A DNA stretch of 9,714 nt from NCBI GenBank assembly GCA_913041905.1, contig CAJWJQ010000038.1, positions 1 through 9,714 on the forward strand, read 5' to 3'. Under the pieces are notes generated by a model that ran no database searches, had not been told where the DNA came from, and saw only the letters and a program-made list of their open reading frames with translations. Of this stretch, positions 1-6,809 are shown one piece after another. The DNA comes from GCA-2718845 sp913041905 (GTDB lineage Bacteria; Pseudomonadota; Gammaproteobacteria; GCA-002705445; GCA-002716945). Position numbers and translations under genes: made by a program. Position 1 is the stretch's first letter. Each line of letters begins with the position of its first letter.

Positions 1-507
1 GAGGTTTCAGATTTCAGTGATATCAAGCTAATTAAAGTCTTAAATGCTAGTCTAGCTTCACGCATAGGAAATATTAGAAAAATTAAAAATAAATTAATTT
101 TTCCACTAAAAGGCTTTCATCTTAATTCATACTACCAAGGACATATTATATCTCTTGGAGGAGCAGCTCATTCCGTACATCCTATGGCTGGATTAGGTTT
201 AAACATGGGGTTGCAAGATATTTTTTTACTAATAAAAAATATTGAGCTTTACAAAAATACTATTAATAAAAAATTCCTATCATCTTTTGAATATGATTGC
301 ATGAAATTAAATAATAGAACTTATAACACGATAAATTTCTTAAAAAGTTTTTATACTGATGATATTTGTCCACAAAAATTTAAGGTTTTATCTTTAAAGA
401 TTTTTAATAACATGGGGTTTATAAAAAATAAAATTATTGAACATGCCACTGGAATTAATACTCTGAAAAAAAATTCAAAAGAAAAATATAGTTATGCCAA
501 CAATTAA
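1..507 (+). CDS. UbiH/UbiF/VisC-family FAD hydroxylase, C-terminal part
   Basis: The gene enters from the left edge in frame 1; 168 codons are visible before the stop at 505-507, less than half of a usual 380-400-residue member. These enzymes hydroxylate the aromatic ring of ubiquinone precursors with NAD(P)H, O2 and FAD, near the inner membrane. The diagnostic block is at visible residues 53-72: GGAAHSVHPMAG followed by GLGLNMGLQD, matching the family pattern GDAAHxxHPxAGQGLNxGLxD that contacts the FAD ribityl chain. The tail, with a hydrophobic stretch then a HATGI motif near visible residues 148-156, resembles the family ending (K..A.G). Two consensus positions differ: Asp in GDAAH is Gly here (codon GGA), and Gln in AGQG is Leu. 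From memory, E. coli UbiH itself has Asn at the first position, so this may be a UbiH-like subtype rather than a defect. Subtype (UbiH, UbiF, UbiI) cannot be settled without the N-terminus. Its last 33 bases overlap the convergent permease gene. Confidence 0.85.
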   Translation, partial: EVSDFSDIKLIKVLNASLASRIGNIRKIKNKLIFPLKGFHLNSYYQGHIISLGGAAHSVHPMAGLGLNMGLQDIFLLIKNIELYKNTINKKFLSSFEYDCMKLNNRTYNTINFLKSFYTDDICPQKFKVLSLKIFNNMGFIKNKIIEHATGINTLKKNSKEKYSYANN

Positions 508-1260
508 TATTGATAAAGAAAATATATTTTTTAGCAAGGAAGAGTTAGTTGAAAACGTAGTTGCTGCACCAATATAAGAAAATAATATTGCTGAAGATGA
601 AATTAAAATAAAACCAGGAATATTGATATAATTTAAAATAGTTGTATGAAAAGCATTTGTAAAAATATTTATAAAAAAACTCAAAATAATACCAAAAGAT
701 GCAATAGGAACTCCGCATGCTGCTGCAGTTGCTATACTTGATTTAATAGATTCTCCTTGTATTTTAAAATAAGGAGTTGTCAATGTGCCTCCCCCAATAC
801 CTAATAAAGCACTTATTGTGCCTACTATATATGAAAAGAAATGTATAAATTTAAATTTGAAGGCATTTTTAATGTTATTTTCTTTTTCAAAAAACATATA
901 TATCGCAACCATAATCAATAAAGTACTATAAAACAATTTTATTGTATTACTTGAAAAAACAGTTAGAAATAATACTCCTGATAATGAACCTAACGTAAGC
1001 CCAGGAAGCATTTTATAAAATATTTTCCAGTTTATTAATTGATTTTTATAGTGTTTAATTGATGCCGACAAACTTGAGATAACAACGCATGTAAGAGATG
1101 TACTGACTGCGCTTTGCATAACATAGTTATCTTGTATTTGAAAGTAAGTAAAAATATAAAATAAAGATGGCACAAAAATTATACCACCCCCAAGACCTAA
1201 AAAGCCTCCAACGAAACCTCCTATAGCTCCTGTAATTACATATAAAAGATATAACATCAT
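475..1260 (-). CDS. TauE/SafE-family (DUF81) membrane permease
   Basis: A 261-residue polytopic membrane protein of the sulfite exporter TauE/SafE family, whose members move sulfite, sulfonates and probably small organic anions across the inner membrane. The internal duplication typical of the family is clear: GFLGLGGGIIFVPSL at residues 19-33 and ALLGIGGGTLTTPYF at 151-165, each opening a half of about four hydrophobic segments. The end (GAATTFSTNSSLLKNIF, about residues 231-247, then a last membrane helix) is also typical. Length matches the usual 240-270. Two ATG codons stand in tandem (1258-1260 and 1255-1257); neither has a convincing Shine-Dalgarno sequence. It is divergent from the serine-glyoxylate aminotransferase operon across a 115-bp gap, and its 3' end overlaps the convergent hydroxylase gene by 33 bp. 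Substrate cannot be deduced; a link to C2 acids through the shared control region would be speculation. Confidence 0.9.
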   Translation of the reverse strand: MMLYLLYVITGAIGGFVGGFLGLGGGIIFVPSLFYIFTYFQIQDNYVMQSAVSTSLTCVVISSLSASIKHYKNQLINWKIFYKMLPGLTLGSLSGVLFLTVFSSNTIKLFYSTLLIMVAIYMFFEKENNIKNAFKFKFIHFFSYIVGTISALLGIGGGTLTTPYFKIQGESIKSSIATAAACGVPIASFGIILSFFINIFTNAFHTTILNYINIPGFILISSSAILFSYIGAATTFSTNSSLLKNIFSLSILIVGITIFFF

Positions 1261-1285
1261 AATAGTAGCACCGTAAAATCACCAT

Positions 1286-1291
1286 ATTATA
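1286..1291 (-). promoter_or_regulatory. Possible -10 element for the TauE/SafE gene
   Basis: Read on the minus strand these bases are a perfect TATAAT. Its end lies 25 bases before the ATG at 1260, giving a leader of about 19 nt. No acceptable -35 hexamer lies 16-18 bp upstream (CCATAA at 17 bp), and perfect -10 boxes arise easily in A+T-rich DNA. The palindrome at 1304-1313 would fall inside the spacer of this promoter. Low confidence. Confidence 0.3.
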
Positions 1292-1292
1292 G

Positions 1293-1320
1293 TTTAAAAT
1301 CTTCATAATTATGGCATACT
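1293..1320 (+). promoter_or_regulatory. Predicted promoter of the sgaA-hprA-glycerate kinase operon
   Basis: A sigma70-like promoter: -35 TTTAAA (1293-1298, 4 of 6 matches), a 16-bp spacer, and an extended -10 formed by TGG (1312-1314) plus CATACT (1315-1320, 4 of 6). Transcription would start near 1327, leaving a leader of about 49 nt with AGGGA (1365-1369) six bases before the ATG. A second A+T-rich box, TATAAA at 1322-1327, is an alternative -10 but has a poor -35. The spacer holds the palindrome CATAATTATG, also found at the ferredoxin promoter. Confidence 0.5.
1304..1313. repeat. 10-bp perfect palindrome CATAATTATG, copy 1
   Basis: The ten bases equal their own reverse complement. Together with the two preceding T residues they form a 12-mer, TTCATAATTATG (1302-1313), that recurs at 8328-8339 in the same place relative to a predicted -10 element. 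It could be an operator for a dimeric regulator, or only the extended -10 sequence plus A+T-rich coincidence. Confidence 0.4.
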
Positions 1321-1375
1321 ATATAAAATTAATTTTAGAGTTAATTCAAACACAATTACACAAAAGGGAAATAAT

Positions 1376-2557
1376 ATGTCGGGAAGTCATTTTTTATTCG
1401 TACCAGGACCATCAAATGTTCCTGCAGCAGTTCAACAGGCAATACATTGCCCTATGGAGGATCACAGAAATCCTACAATACCAAGTTTAATACAGCCTTT
1501 ATTAGAGGATTTAAAGAAAGTCTTATTAACAAAAAATGGTAAAACTATTTTTTTCCCATCCTCAGGAACTGGGTGCTGGGAAGCTGCTTTACAAAGCACT
1601 TTAAATATAGGGGATAAAGTTCTTGGAGCTAGTTTTGGACAATTCAGTATGTTGTGGTTGGATATGTGTAAAAGACTACAGTTTGAGCCAATTATCATGG
1701 AAGAAGAATGGGGAACAGGGGCAAACTTAGAAAATTATCATAAACATCTCTCTGAGGATAAAAATCATTCAATAAAAGCTGTATTAGTTTGTCAAAATGA
1801 AACTGCTACAGGTGTAAAAAGTGATGTATTAGGCGTTAGAAAAATACTTGACGATTTGAACCATCCTGCACTTTTAATGGTTGATGGAGTGAGCTCCGTT
1901 GCCAGTTATGAATTTAGAATGGATGATTGGGGAGTAGATTGCGTAGTTAGTGGTTCTCAAAAGGGTTTTATGATGCCTGCTGGTCTAGGGATACTTGGTG
2001 TTAGCGAAAAAGCAATTGAGGCGATGAAAAATTCTAATTATCCAAAATGCTATTTTGATGTAGCGGACATGATTGAAAAGACTTCAGGAGGGTTCCTCCC
2101 CTATACTCCTCCAATAAATTTATTAAGAGGCTTTAGAGTAGCTCTAGATTTAATTTTTGAAGAAGGTTTAGAAAATATATGGAAAAGACACCATAGGCTT
2201 GCTGAAGGCACAAGGAAAGCTATTACCGATGGCTGGGGACTTGAATTATGTGCCAAAGAAGAAAAGTGGTACTCGGACACCGTATCAGCAATAGTTGTTC
2301 CAGAAGGTTGTGACGCTGTTCCTGTCATAAGCACAGCGTTTAATAAGTATAATCTAGCGTTAGGCGCAGGACTCGCTAAAGTTGCTGGAAAAGTATTTAG
2401 AATTGGACATCTTGGAGATTTAAATGAGTGCATGTTATTTGGCGCAATATCAGGCGCTGAAATGGCAATGATAGATAATGGTATAAAAGTAGAGCCAGGA
2501 AGTGGGGCAGCTGCAGCATCTAAGTATTGGACTAAAAATCCTACAGGTGGCAAATAA
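1376..2557 (+). CDS. sgaA: Serine-glyoxylate aminotransferase
   Basis: A cytosolic PLP enzyme of the class V (alanine-glyoxylate/serine-glyoxylate) aminotransferases. It would convert L-serine and glyoxylate to hydroxypyruvate and glycine. The 393-residue length is normal. Visible landmarks: N-terminal FVPGPSNVP (8-16), the phosphate-binding SSGTGCWEAAL (62-72), the PLP-pyridine Asp in MVDGVSS (Asp170), the Schiff-base lysine in SGSQKG (Lys196), and the substrate-carboxylate arginine in FRIGHLGDLNE (Arg342). The last motif and the close match through the WGVDC-SGSQKG region point to serine-glyoxylate rather than phosphoserine specificity. The start is supported by AGGGA at 1365-1369, six bases before ATG. 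It is first in an operon with hydroxypyruvate reductase (TAATG, one-base overlap) and glycerate kinase, which act on its product. Base composition is much richer in G+C than the surrounding genes, as expected for a highly expressed gene in an A+T-rich genome. Confidence 0.95.
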   Translation: MSGSHFLFVPGPSNVPAAVQQAIHCPMEDHRNPTIPSLIQPLLEDLKKVLLTKNGKTIFFPSSGTGCWEAALQSTLNIGDKVLGASFGQFSMLWLDMCKRLQFEPIIMEEEWGTGANLENYHKHLSEDKNHSIKAVLVCQNETATGVKSDVLGVRKILDDLNHPALLMVDGVSSVASYEFRMDDWGVDCVVSGSQKGFMMPAGLGILGVSEKAIEAMKNSNYPKCYFDVADMIEKTSGGFLPYTPPINLLRGFRVALDLIFEEGLENIWKRHHRLAEGTRKAITDGWGLELCAKEEKWYSDTVSAIVVPEGCDAVPVISTAFNKYNLALGAGLAKVAGKVFRIGHLGDLNECMLFGAISGAEMAMIDNGIKVEPGSGAAAASKYWTKNPTGGK

Positions 2558-3528
2558 TGTCAAAACCTGTAGCGATAGTTACAAGAAAATGGCCAAAAGC
2601 CTGCGAAGATAGACTAAAAGAGCTTTTTGATGTTACTTTAAATGAAACGGACACCCCGTTTACATCTGAAGAATTAAAAAACGCTTTTCAAAATTGTGAT
2701 GTTCTAATGCCAACAGTAACAGATAAGATTAACGCAGAAGTTTTAAGTGTTGAAAACAGAAGAGTAAATATGATTGGTAATTTTGGAGTAGGTTTTAATC
2801 ATATAGACATAGAAAAAGCGAAAGAGCTCGGTATAACAGTTTCAAATACACCATCAGTATTAACTGATTGCACTGCAGATATTGCAATGTCATTAATTTT
2901 AATGGTCGCAAGAAGAGTTGGTGAAGGTGAAAGAGAATTAAGAGCTGATAAATGGACAGGATGGAGACCCACACACCTACTCGGCACCAAGGTTACTGGT
3001 AAAAAACTGGGAGTTATAGGTTTTGGTAGAATTGGACAAGCCGTTGCTAAAAGAGCACACCATGGATTCAATATGGAAATACTTTTTTGGGACCCATTTG
3101 ATATACCAGAAAATGTTACAAAAAATCTAAATGCTCAAAAATTATCAACTATCGAAGATATTTGCAGAGAGTCAGATTTTGTTTCGGTTAATTGTCCTGC
3201 AACAAAAGAAACATTTCATTTAATGAATGAGAATAGATTTAAATTAATGAAAAACTCAGCATTTGTTATTAATACCGCACGTGGCGATATCATTGATGAA
3301 AAAGCACTTGTTAATGCACTTAAAAATAATGAAATTGCAGGAGCAGGCTTGGATGTCTTTGAAACTGAACCAAATTTACCTTCTGAATTAAAAACCTTAG
3401 AAAACGTTGTATCTTTCCCTCACTTAGGAAGTGCATCAACGGAAACACGTATTGCTATGGGTAATACAGCAATAGATAATAGTTTAGCATTTTTTGCTAA
3501 TGAAGAGTTACCAAATAAAGTTGTTTAA
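2557..3528 (+). CDS. hprA: Hydroxypyruvate reductase / D-glycerate dehydrogenase
   Basis: A 323-residue D-2-hydroxyacid dehydrogenase that would reduce hydroxypyruvate (and probably glyoxylate) in the cytosol to D-glycerate (glycolate). The Rossmann motif is GFGRIG (155-160). An Asp at the end of the second strand (FWDPF, Asp179) suggests NADH rather than NADPH. The catalytic set is Arg242 (NTARGD), Glu271 (VFETEP) and His289 (PHLGSA). The substrate loop NFGVGFNHID lies at 75-84. The stretch GEGERELRADKWTGWRP (122-138) resembles, as I recall it, the equivalent region of the glycerate dehydrogenase of the methylotroph Hyphomicrobium. The ATG overlaps the aminotransferase stop (TAATG at 2555-2559), and AGGTGG (2545-2550) lies six bases upstream inside the preceding gene, so the two are translationally linked. 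Position between an enzyme making hydroxypyruvate and one using glycerate supports this assignment over formate or phosphoglycerate dehydrogenase. Confidence 0.92.
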   Translation: MSKPVAIVTRKWPKACEDRLKELFDVTLNETDTPFTSEELKNAFQNCDVLMPTVTDKINAEVLSVENRRVNMIGNFGVGFNHIDIEKAKELGITVSNTPSVLTDCTADIAMSLILMVARRVGEGERELRADKWTGWRPTHLLGTKVTGKKLGVIGFGRIGQAVAKRAHHGFNMEILFWDPFDIPENVTKNLNAQKLSTIEDICRESDFVSVNCPATKETFHLMNENRFKLMKNSAFVINTARGDIIDEKALVNALKNNEIAGAGLDVFETEPNLPSELKTLENVVSFPHLGSASTETRIAMGNTAIDNSLAFFANEELPNKVV

Positions 3529-3536
3529 ATTCTCAT

Positions 3537-4847
3537 ATGTCTCTCCGTGATGATGCAATAAATATATATTCGTCTTGCTTAGATAAACTAGACCCTAGAA
3601 CCAGCGTATATAATTATTTAAAATCAAATAAAATTTTTCAAAAAAATTACAAACAGATATACCCAATTGCATTTGGAAAAGCATCAGTATCCATGATGGA
3701 TGGCTTGTTAGATTATTTTTTAGAAAATAAACTTACAAATAAAATAAATAACAAACCAATTGTTATATCTTCTAAAACAAATATTAAGACTAATTCTAAC
3801 TTTATGTTGCATATTTCGTCTCATCCAATACCAGACTCAACTAGTATAGAAGCTGCTGATAAAGTTATAAACTATGTTAAAAAATCTACAGATCAAGATT
3901 TAGTTTTATTTCTTATAAGTGGAGGAGGATCTTCTTTATTATGTAAGCCGTCTGAATCTATCACCTTAGATGATAAAATATTAGTAACTGATTTATTATT
4001 AAAATCTGGCGCAAATATTAATGAGATTAATACTGTAAGAAAACATATATCTAGCATTAAAGGAGGTAGGTTAGCTCAATTAGCAGGGCCATCAAACTGT
4101 GTGTCATTAATTATTTCTGATGTTATAAATGATGATTTGAGTACAATTGCAAGTGGCCCCACTATAGAAGATTTGACTACTTATAAAGAGTCTTTGAAAG
4201 TATTATCTAAATATAATCTTACTAACTCAATACCAAAAAATGTGTTAGAACATTTAACCAAAGGTGTTGATGGCAGCATAGATGAGACACCAATAAAATT
4301 AACAAATATAAATAATAAAATAATTTGTAGTAATCATTTATTTAAAGAAGAATTAGCAAATGCCGCATCTAATATAGGTTACAAAACCATCACCCCTAAT
4401 AAAAATTTAACAGGAGAAGCTGCCGAAGAGGGAAAGCATTTGATTGGTGAAATCAATAATGCTATTAACCTTCATAAGGAAAATAAAAAAATAGCAATAA
4501 TTACTGGTGGTGAAACCGTTGTAAGTATTAAAGGGTCAGGGAAAGGGGGAAGAAATCAAGAATTAGCCCTATCTTTTCTAGCGAATCTTCAAGGCGAAAT
4601 AGTTTCGACAGATTGGGTTTTGCTTTCCGTAGGAACAGATGGAATTGATGGACCAACGGATGCTGCTGGAGCCATAATTGATAAAGAGGCAGAGCAGAAT
4701 TATCAGAAAATTAATTTAAACATAAATGATTATTTATCCAATAATGACTCATATACTTTTTTACATAAAATAAATTCACTTTATATAACAGGCCCATCAG
4801 GGACAAATGTTGCTGACATACAAATAACATTAATAAGCAATTCTTAG
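3537..4847 (+). CDS. gck: Glycerate 2-kinase, MOFRL family (GckA/TtuD type)
   Basis: A cytosolic 436-residue type II glycerate kinase (DUF4147 then MOFRL domain). The family phosphorylates D-glycerate with ATP to 2-phosphoglycerate, feeding lower glycolysis. Motifs in order: FGKAS (46-50, with the conserved Lys48), SGGGSSLL (128-135), NTVRKHISSIKGGRLA (165-180), SDVINDDLSTIASGPT (194-209), GGETVVSIKGSGKGGRNQEL (324-343), GTDGIDGPTDAAGA (366-379) and TGPSGTNVADIQI (418-430). The usual SDVxGDD reads SDVINDD here, a conservative-looking local change. It starts 8 bases after hydroxypyruvate reductase. No Shine-Dalgarno is visible, so translation may depend on coupling. It is the last gene of the operon; its TAG overlaps the hemL stop by 4 bases on the other strand. 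It is far richer in A+T and Asn/Ile/Lys than sgaA. Confidence 0.94.
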   Translation: MSLRDDAINIYSSCLDKLDPRTSVYNYLKSNKIFQKNYKQIYPIAFGKASVSMMDGLLDYFLENKLTNKINNKPIVISSKTNIKTNSNFMLHISSHPIPDSTSIEAADKVINYVKKSTDQDLVLFLISGGGSSLLCKPSESITLDDKILVTDLLLKSGANINEINTVRKHISSIKGGRLAQLAGPSNCVSLIISDVINDDLSTIASGPTIEDLTTYKESLKVLSKYNLTNSIPKNVLEHLTKGVDGSIDETPIKLTNINNKIICSNHLFKEELANAASNIGYKTITPNKNLTGEAAEEGKHLIGEINNAINLHKENKKIAIITGGETVVSIKGSGKGGRNQELALSFLANLQGEIVSTDWVLLSVGTDGIDGPTDAAGAIIDKEAEQNYQKINLNINDYLSNNDSYTFLHKINSLYITGPSGTNVADIQITLISNS

Positions 4848-6115
4848 TTATTTTTAACCCATTTTTGAATGACTTTTAATGTCATATCAATATCTTTTTT
4901 AAGATGCTTGGATGATATAAACCCAGCTTCATATGCCGATGGAGCAAAATATATTCCATTCGCCAGCATATAATTAAAAAAATCTACAAATTTTTTTATA
5001 TTAGAGCGAGAGATACTATTATAATCTTTTATTTTTTGATTAGTAAAAAATATGCCAAACATACCACCTTCGCTATCAGCTGACATATTTATTTTATTTT
5101 CTCGCGCAATTATATTTATACCATCTGTTAAATATTTTGTTATTTTAGTTAATCTCTTAAAATACGTTTTTTCTGAAATTAAACTTAAAGTTTTTAATCC
5201 AGCTGCCATAGTTATAGGGTTTCCAGATAATGTACCCGCTTGATATACTTCGCCTAAAGGACTTATATGATTCATTATTTTAGATTTTCCTCCAAATGCT
5301 CCAACAGGTAAACCACCACCTAAAACTTTACCTAATGTAGTTAAATCAGGTTTAACCTTATAAATACTTTGAGCCCCACCTAAAGCTACTCTAAAACCAG
5401 TCATAACTTCATCAAAAATAAGTACAATCTTATTCTCGTTACACAATATTCTTAATTGTTTAAGAAAACTTATATTACTTCTAATAAAATTCATATTTCC
5501 AGCTATTGGCTCAATTATTATGCATGCTAATTTATTCTTCTTTATTGCCTGTTTAACTTTTTCAATATCATTAAATGGTACTGAAATAGTATCTTTAGCA
5601 ATTGATGCTGTAACACCATGAGAGTTTGGAACACCAAACGTTGATAATCCTGAACCTGCTTTTATTAGAAATGAGTCACCGTGTCCATGATAACACCCAT
5701 CAAATTTTAATATTTTATTTTTTTTTGTGTAACCTCTAGCCAATCTTATAGCACTCATAGTAGCCTCAGTGCCTGAATTTACCATTCTAACCTTATCAAT
5801 TGATGGATATATTTTAGTAATTTTTTTAGCTAACAATATTTCATTTTTACACGGAGCTCCAAATGTAATACCATTTTTTATTGTTTTTGATATTTCATTT
5901 ACTACATCCTTGTTAGCATGCCCTAATATCTGAGCTCCCCAAGAGCCAATATAATCTATATATTTTTTATTATCTTCATCATACAAGTATTGATTTTTAG
6001 CTTTTTTTACGAAAAATGGATGACCCTTTACAGATTTAAATGATCTTACTGGCGAATTAACCCCGCCAGGTATATATTTTTTGGCTTCTAAAAATAGTTT
6101 CTTAGAATTACTCAT
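4844..6115 (-). CDS. hemL: Glutamate-1-semialdehyde 2,1-aminomutase
   Basis: A 423-residue PLP enzyme that moves the amino group of glutamate-1-semialdehyde to give 5-aminolevulinate, the second committed step of the C5 haem pathway, in the cytosol. The family signature IPGGVNSPVRSF is at residues 15-26. NSGTEATMSAIRLARGYT (113-130) binds the PLP phosphate. CYHGHGDSFL (141-150) and DEVMTGFR (235-242, with the pyridine-binding Asp) follow, and the Schiff-base lysine is Lys263 in TTLGKVLGGG. GTLSGNP follows near residues 294-300. Length matches the usual 420-430. Its ATG overlaps the thiE stop (ATGA, four bases), making it the downstream gene of a thiE-hemL operon; a GAAG stretch in the thiE tail may serve as ribosome site. 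Its stop overlaps the end of the glycerate kinase gene, so no room for an intergenic terminator exists. A run of nine A in the coding strand (5718-5726) sits at KKNK near residues 131-134. Confidence 0.97.
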   Translation of the reverse strand: MSNSKKLFLEAKKYIPGGVNSPVRSFKSVKGHPFFVKKAKNQYLYDEDNKKYIDYIGSWGAQILGHANKDVVNEISKTIKNGITFGAPCKNEILLAKKITKIYPSIDKVRMVNSGTEATMSAIRLARGYTKKNKILKFDGCYHGHGDSFLIKAGSGLSTFGVPNSHGVTASIAKDTISVPFNDIEKVKQAIKKNKLACIIIEPIAGNMNFIRSNISFLKQLRILCNENKIVLIFDEVMTGFRVALGGAQSIYKVKPDLTTLGKVLGGGLPVGAFGGKSKIMNHISPLGEVYQAGTLSGNPITMAAGLKTLSLISEKTYFKRLTKITKYLTDGINIIARENKINMSADSEGGMFGIFFTNQKIKDYNSISRSNIKKFVDFFNYMLANGIYFAPSAYEAGFISSKHLKKDIDMTLKVIQKWVKNN

Positions 6116-6744
6116 ATCTTCATCATCTCATTTATTTTTTTTATATTTAATAAAATATTATTATAATCATAAATTCCTGAAATCATAGATATCATATTAG
6201 GATTATATCTAATAACATCTTTTATATTATTAATATTAATCCCTCCAATTAAGCATATTGGTATTTTAATATTTTTTTTTGCAGAAATTATTATTCTAGA
6301 GTCACAAATGTCAAAATTTTTTTTAGATTTAGTTTTATACATTGCTCCAAAAGATACATAACTCGCACCATCTTTTTCAGCTGTGACGCCCATTTCTACA
6401 GAATTGTAGCAAGATTTGCCAATAATTATTTTATTTCCAAAGTATTTTCTTATTTTTTTTAAATCAATATCATTATGCCCAATATGCAGTCCAGAACCTT
6501 CAAAATATTTAACTAAATTATAATCATCGTTAATTATTAGTTGAACCTCATTTTTTTGGCAGTTTTCATATATTTTTTTTATAAGATATTTTTTTCTTTT
6601 AAAAGACAAATATTTACCTCTAAATTGAAATATTTTTATGCCTGATTTAATTATTAGCATAGTTTTTTCTATAAAATCTAAATCTGAGCCATAATTATTT
6701 GTGTTAATAGGGTATAGACCTTTAAGTATTAAATCATTTTTCAT
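6112..6744 (-). CDS. thiE: Thiamine-phosphate synthase
   Basis: A 210-residue cytosolic TIM-barrel enzyme joining 4-amino-2-methyl-5-hydroxymethylpyrimidine diphosphate to the thiazole phosphate to make thiamine phosphate. Motifs in order: IFQFRGK (38-44; family QLR.K), LIINDD (69-74), GLHIGHND (85-92; family GVHLGQ.D), IIGKSCYN (107-114; family IG.S.H), VSFGAMYKTKSKK (130-142; family GP.F.T.TK), CLIGGIN (164-170) and ISGIY near residues 188-192. Several positions are looser than consensus, but order and spacing hold. The protein is rich in Ile, Lys and Asn. It is the first gene of a thiE-hemL pair on the minus strand, divergent from rubredoxin; thiD, often a neighbour, is absent here. A run of nine A in the coding strand (6272-6280) lies over SAKKN. 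No Shine-Dalgarno precedes the ATG; see the possible -10 at 6751-6756. Confidence 0.9.
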   Translation of the reverse strand: MKNDLILKGLYPINTNNYGSDLDFIEKTMLIIKSGIKIFQFRGKYLSFKRKKYLIKKIYENCQKNEVQLIINDDYNLVKYFEGSGLHIGHNDIDLKKIRKYFGNKIIIGKSCYNSVEMGVTAEKDGASYVSFGAMYKTKSKKNFDICDSRIIISAKKNIKIPICLIGGININNIKDVIRYNPNMISMISGIYDYNNILLNIKKINEMMKI

Positions 6745-6750
6745 TAAATA

Positions 6751-6756
6751 TTTATA
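6751..6756 (-). promoter_or_regulatory. Possible -10 element for thiE-hemL
   Basis: On the minus strand these bases read TATAAA, ending only six bases before the thiE ATG. If used, transcription would begin at or next to the start codon, giving a nearly leaderless message, which fits the lack of a Shine-Dalgarno sequence. No good -35 is seen at 17-18 bp. Low confidence. Confidence 0.25.
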
Positions 6757-6765
6757 ACAAATAAA

Positions 6766-6794
6766 TTGGGTTTATCCTAGAATTATGCGAAACT
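6766..6794 (+). promoter_or_regulatory. Predicted promoter of rubredoxin-dinF
   Basis: -35 TTGGGT (6766-6771, 3 of 6), a 17-bp spacer and an extended -10 made of TGC (6786-6788) plus GAAACT (6789-6794, 3 of 6). The hexamers are poor, and the main support is alignment with the other two forward promoters: AATTATG (6781-6787) stands directly before the -10 region in all three. Transcription would start near 6801, nine bases before the rubredoxin ATG. Confidence 0.35.
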
Positions 6795-6809
6795 ACATCA
6801 AGAAAAATT

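Noticed and set aside
2101..2553. Long open frame on the minus strand inside sgaA (also 1462-1698 within sgaA and 2799-3071 within hprA)
   Set aside because: They lie wholly antisense to confidently identified enzymes, have no recognisable motif, and their length is a by-product of the sense codon use.
1376..4847. A complete methylotrophic serine cycle
   Set aside because: Only the lower three enzymes are present; no malyl-CoA lyase, malate thiokinase, PEP carboxylase or C1 oxidation genes are in the window.
4847..4858. GTTA-TTTT-TAAC inverted repeat as a terminator between glycerate kinase and hemL
   Set aside because: Only four A+T-rich pairs and no following T run; not distinguishable from chance here.
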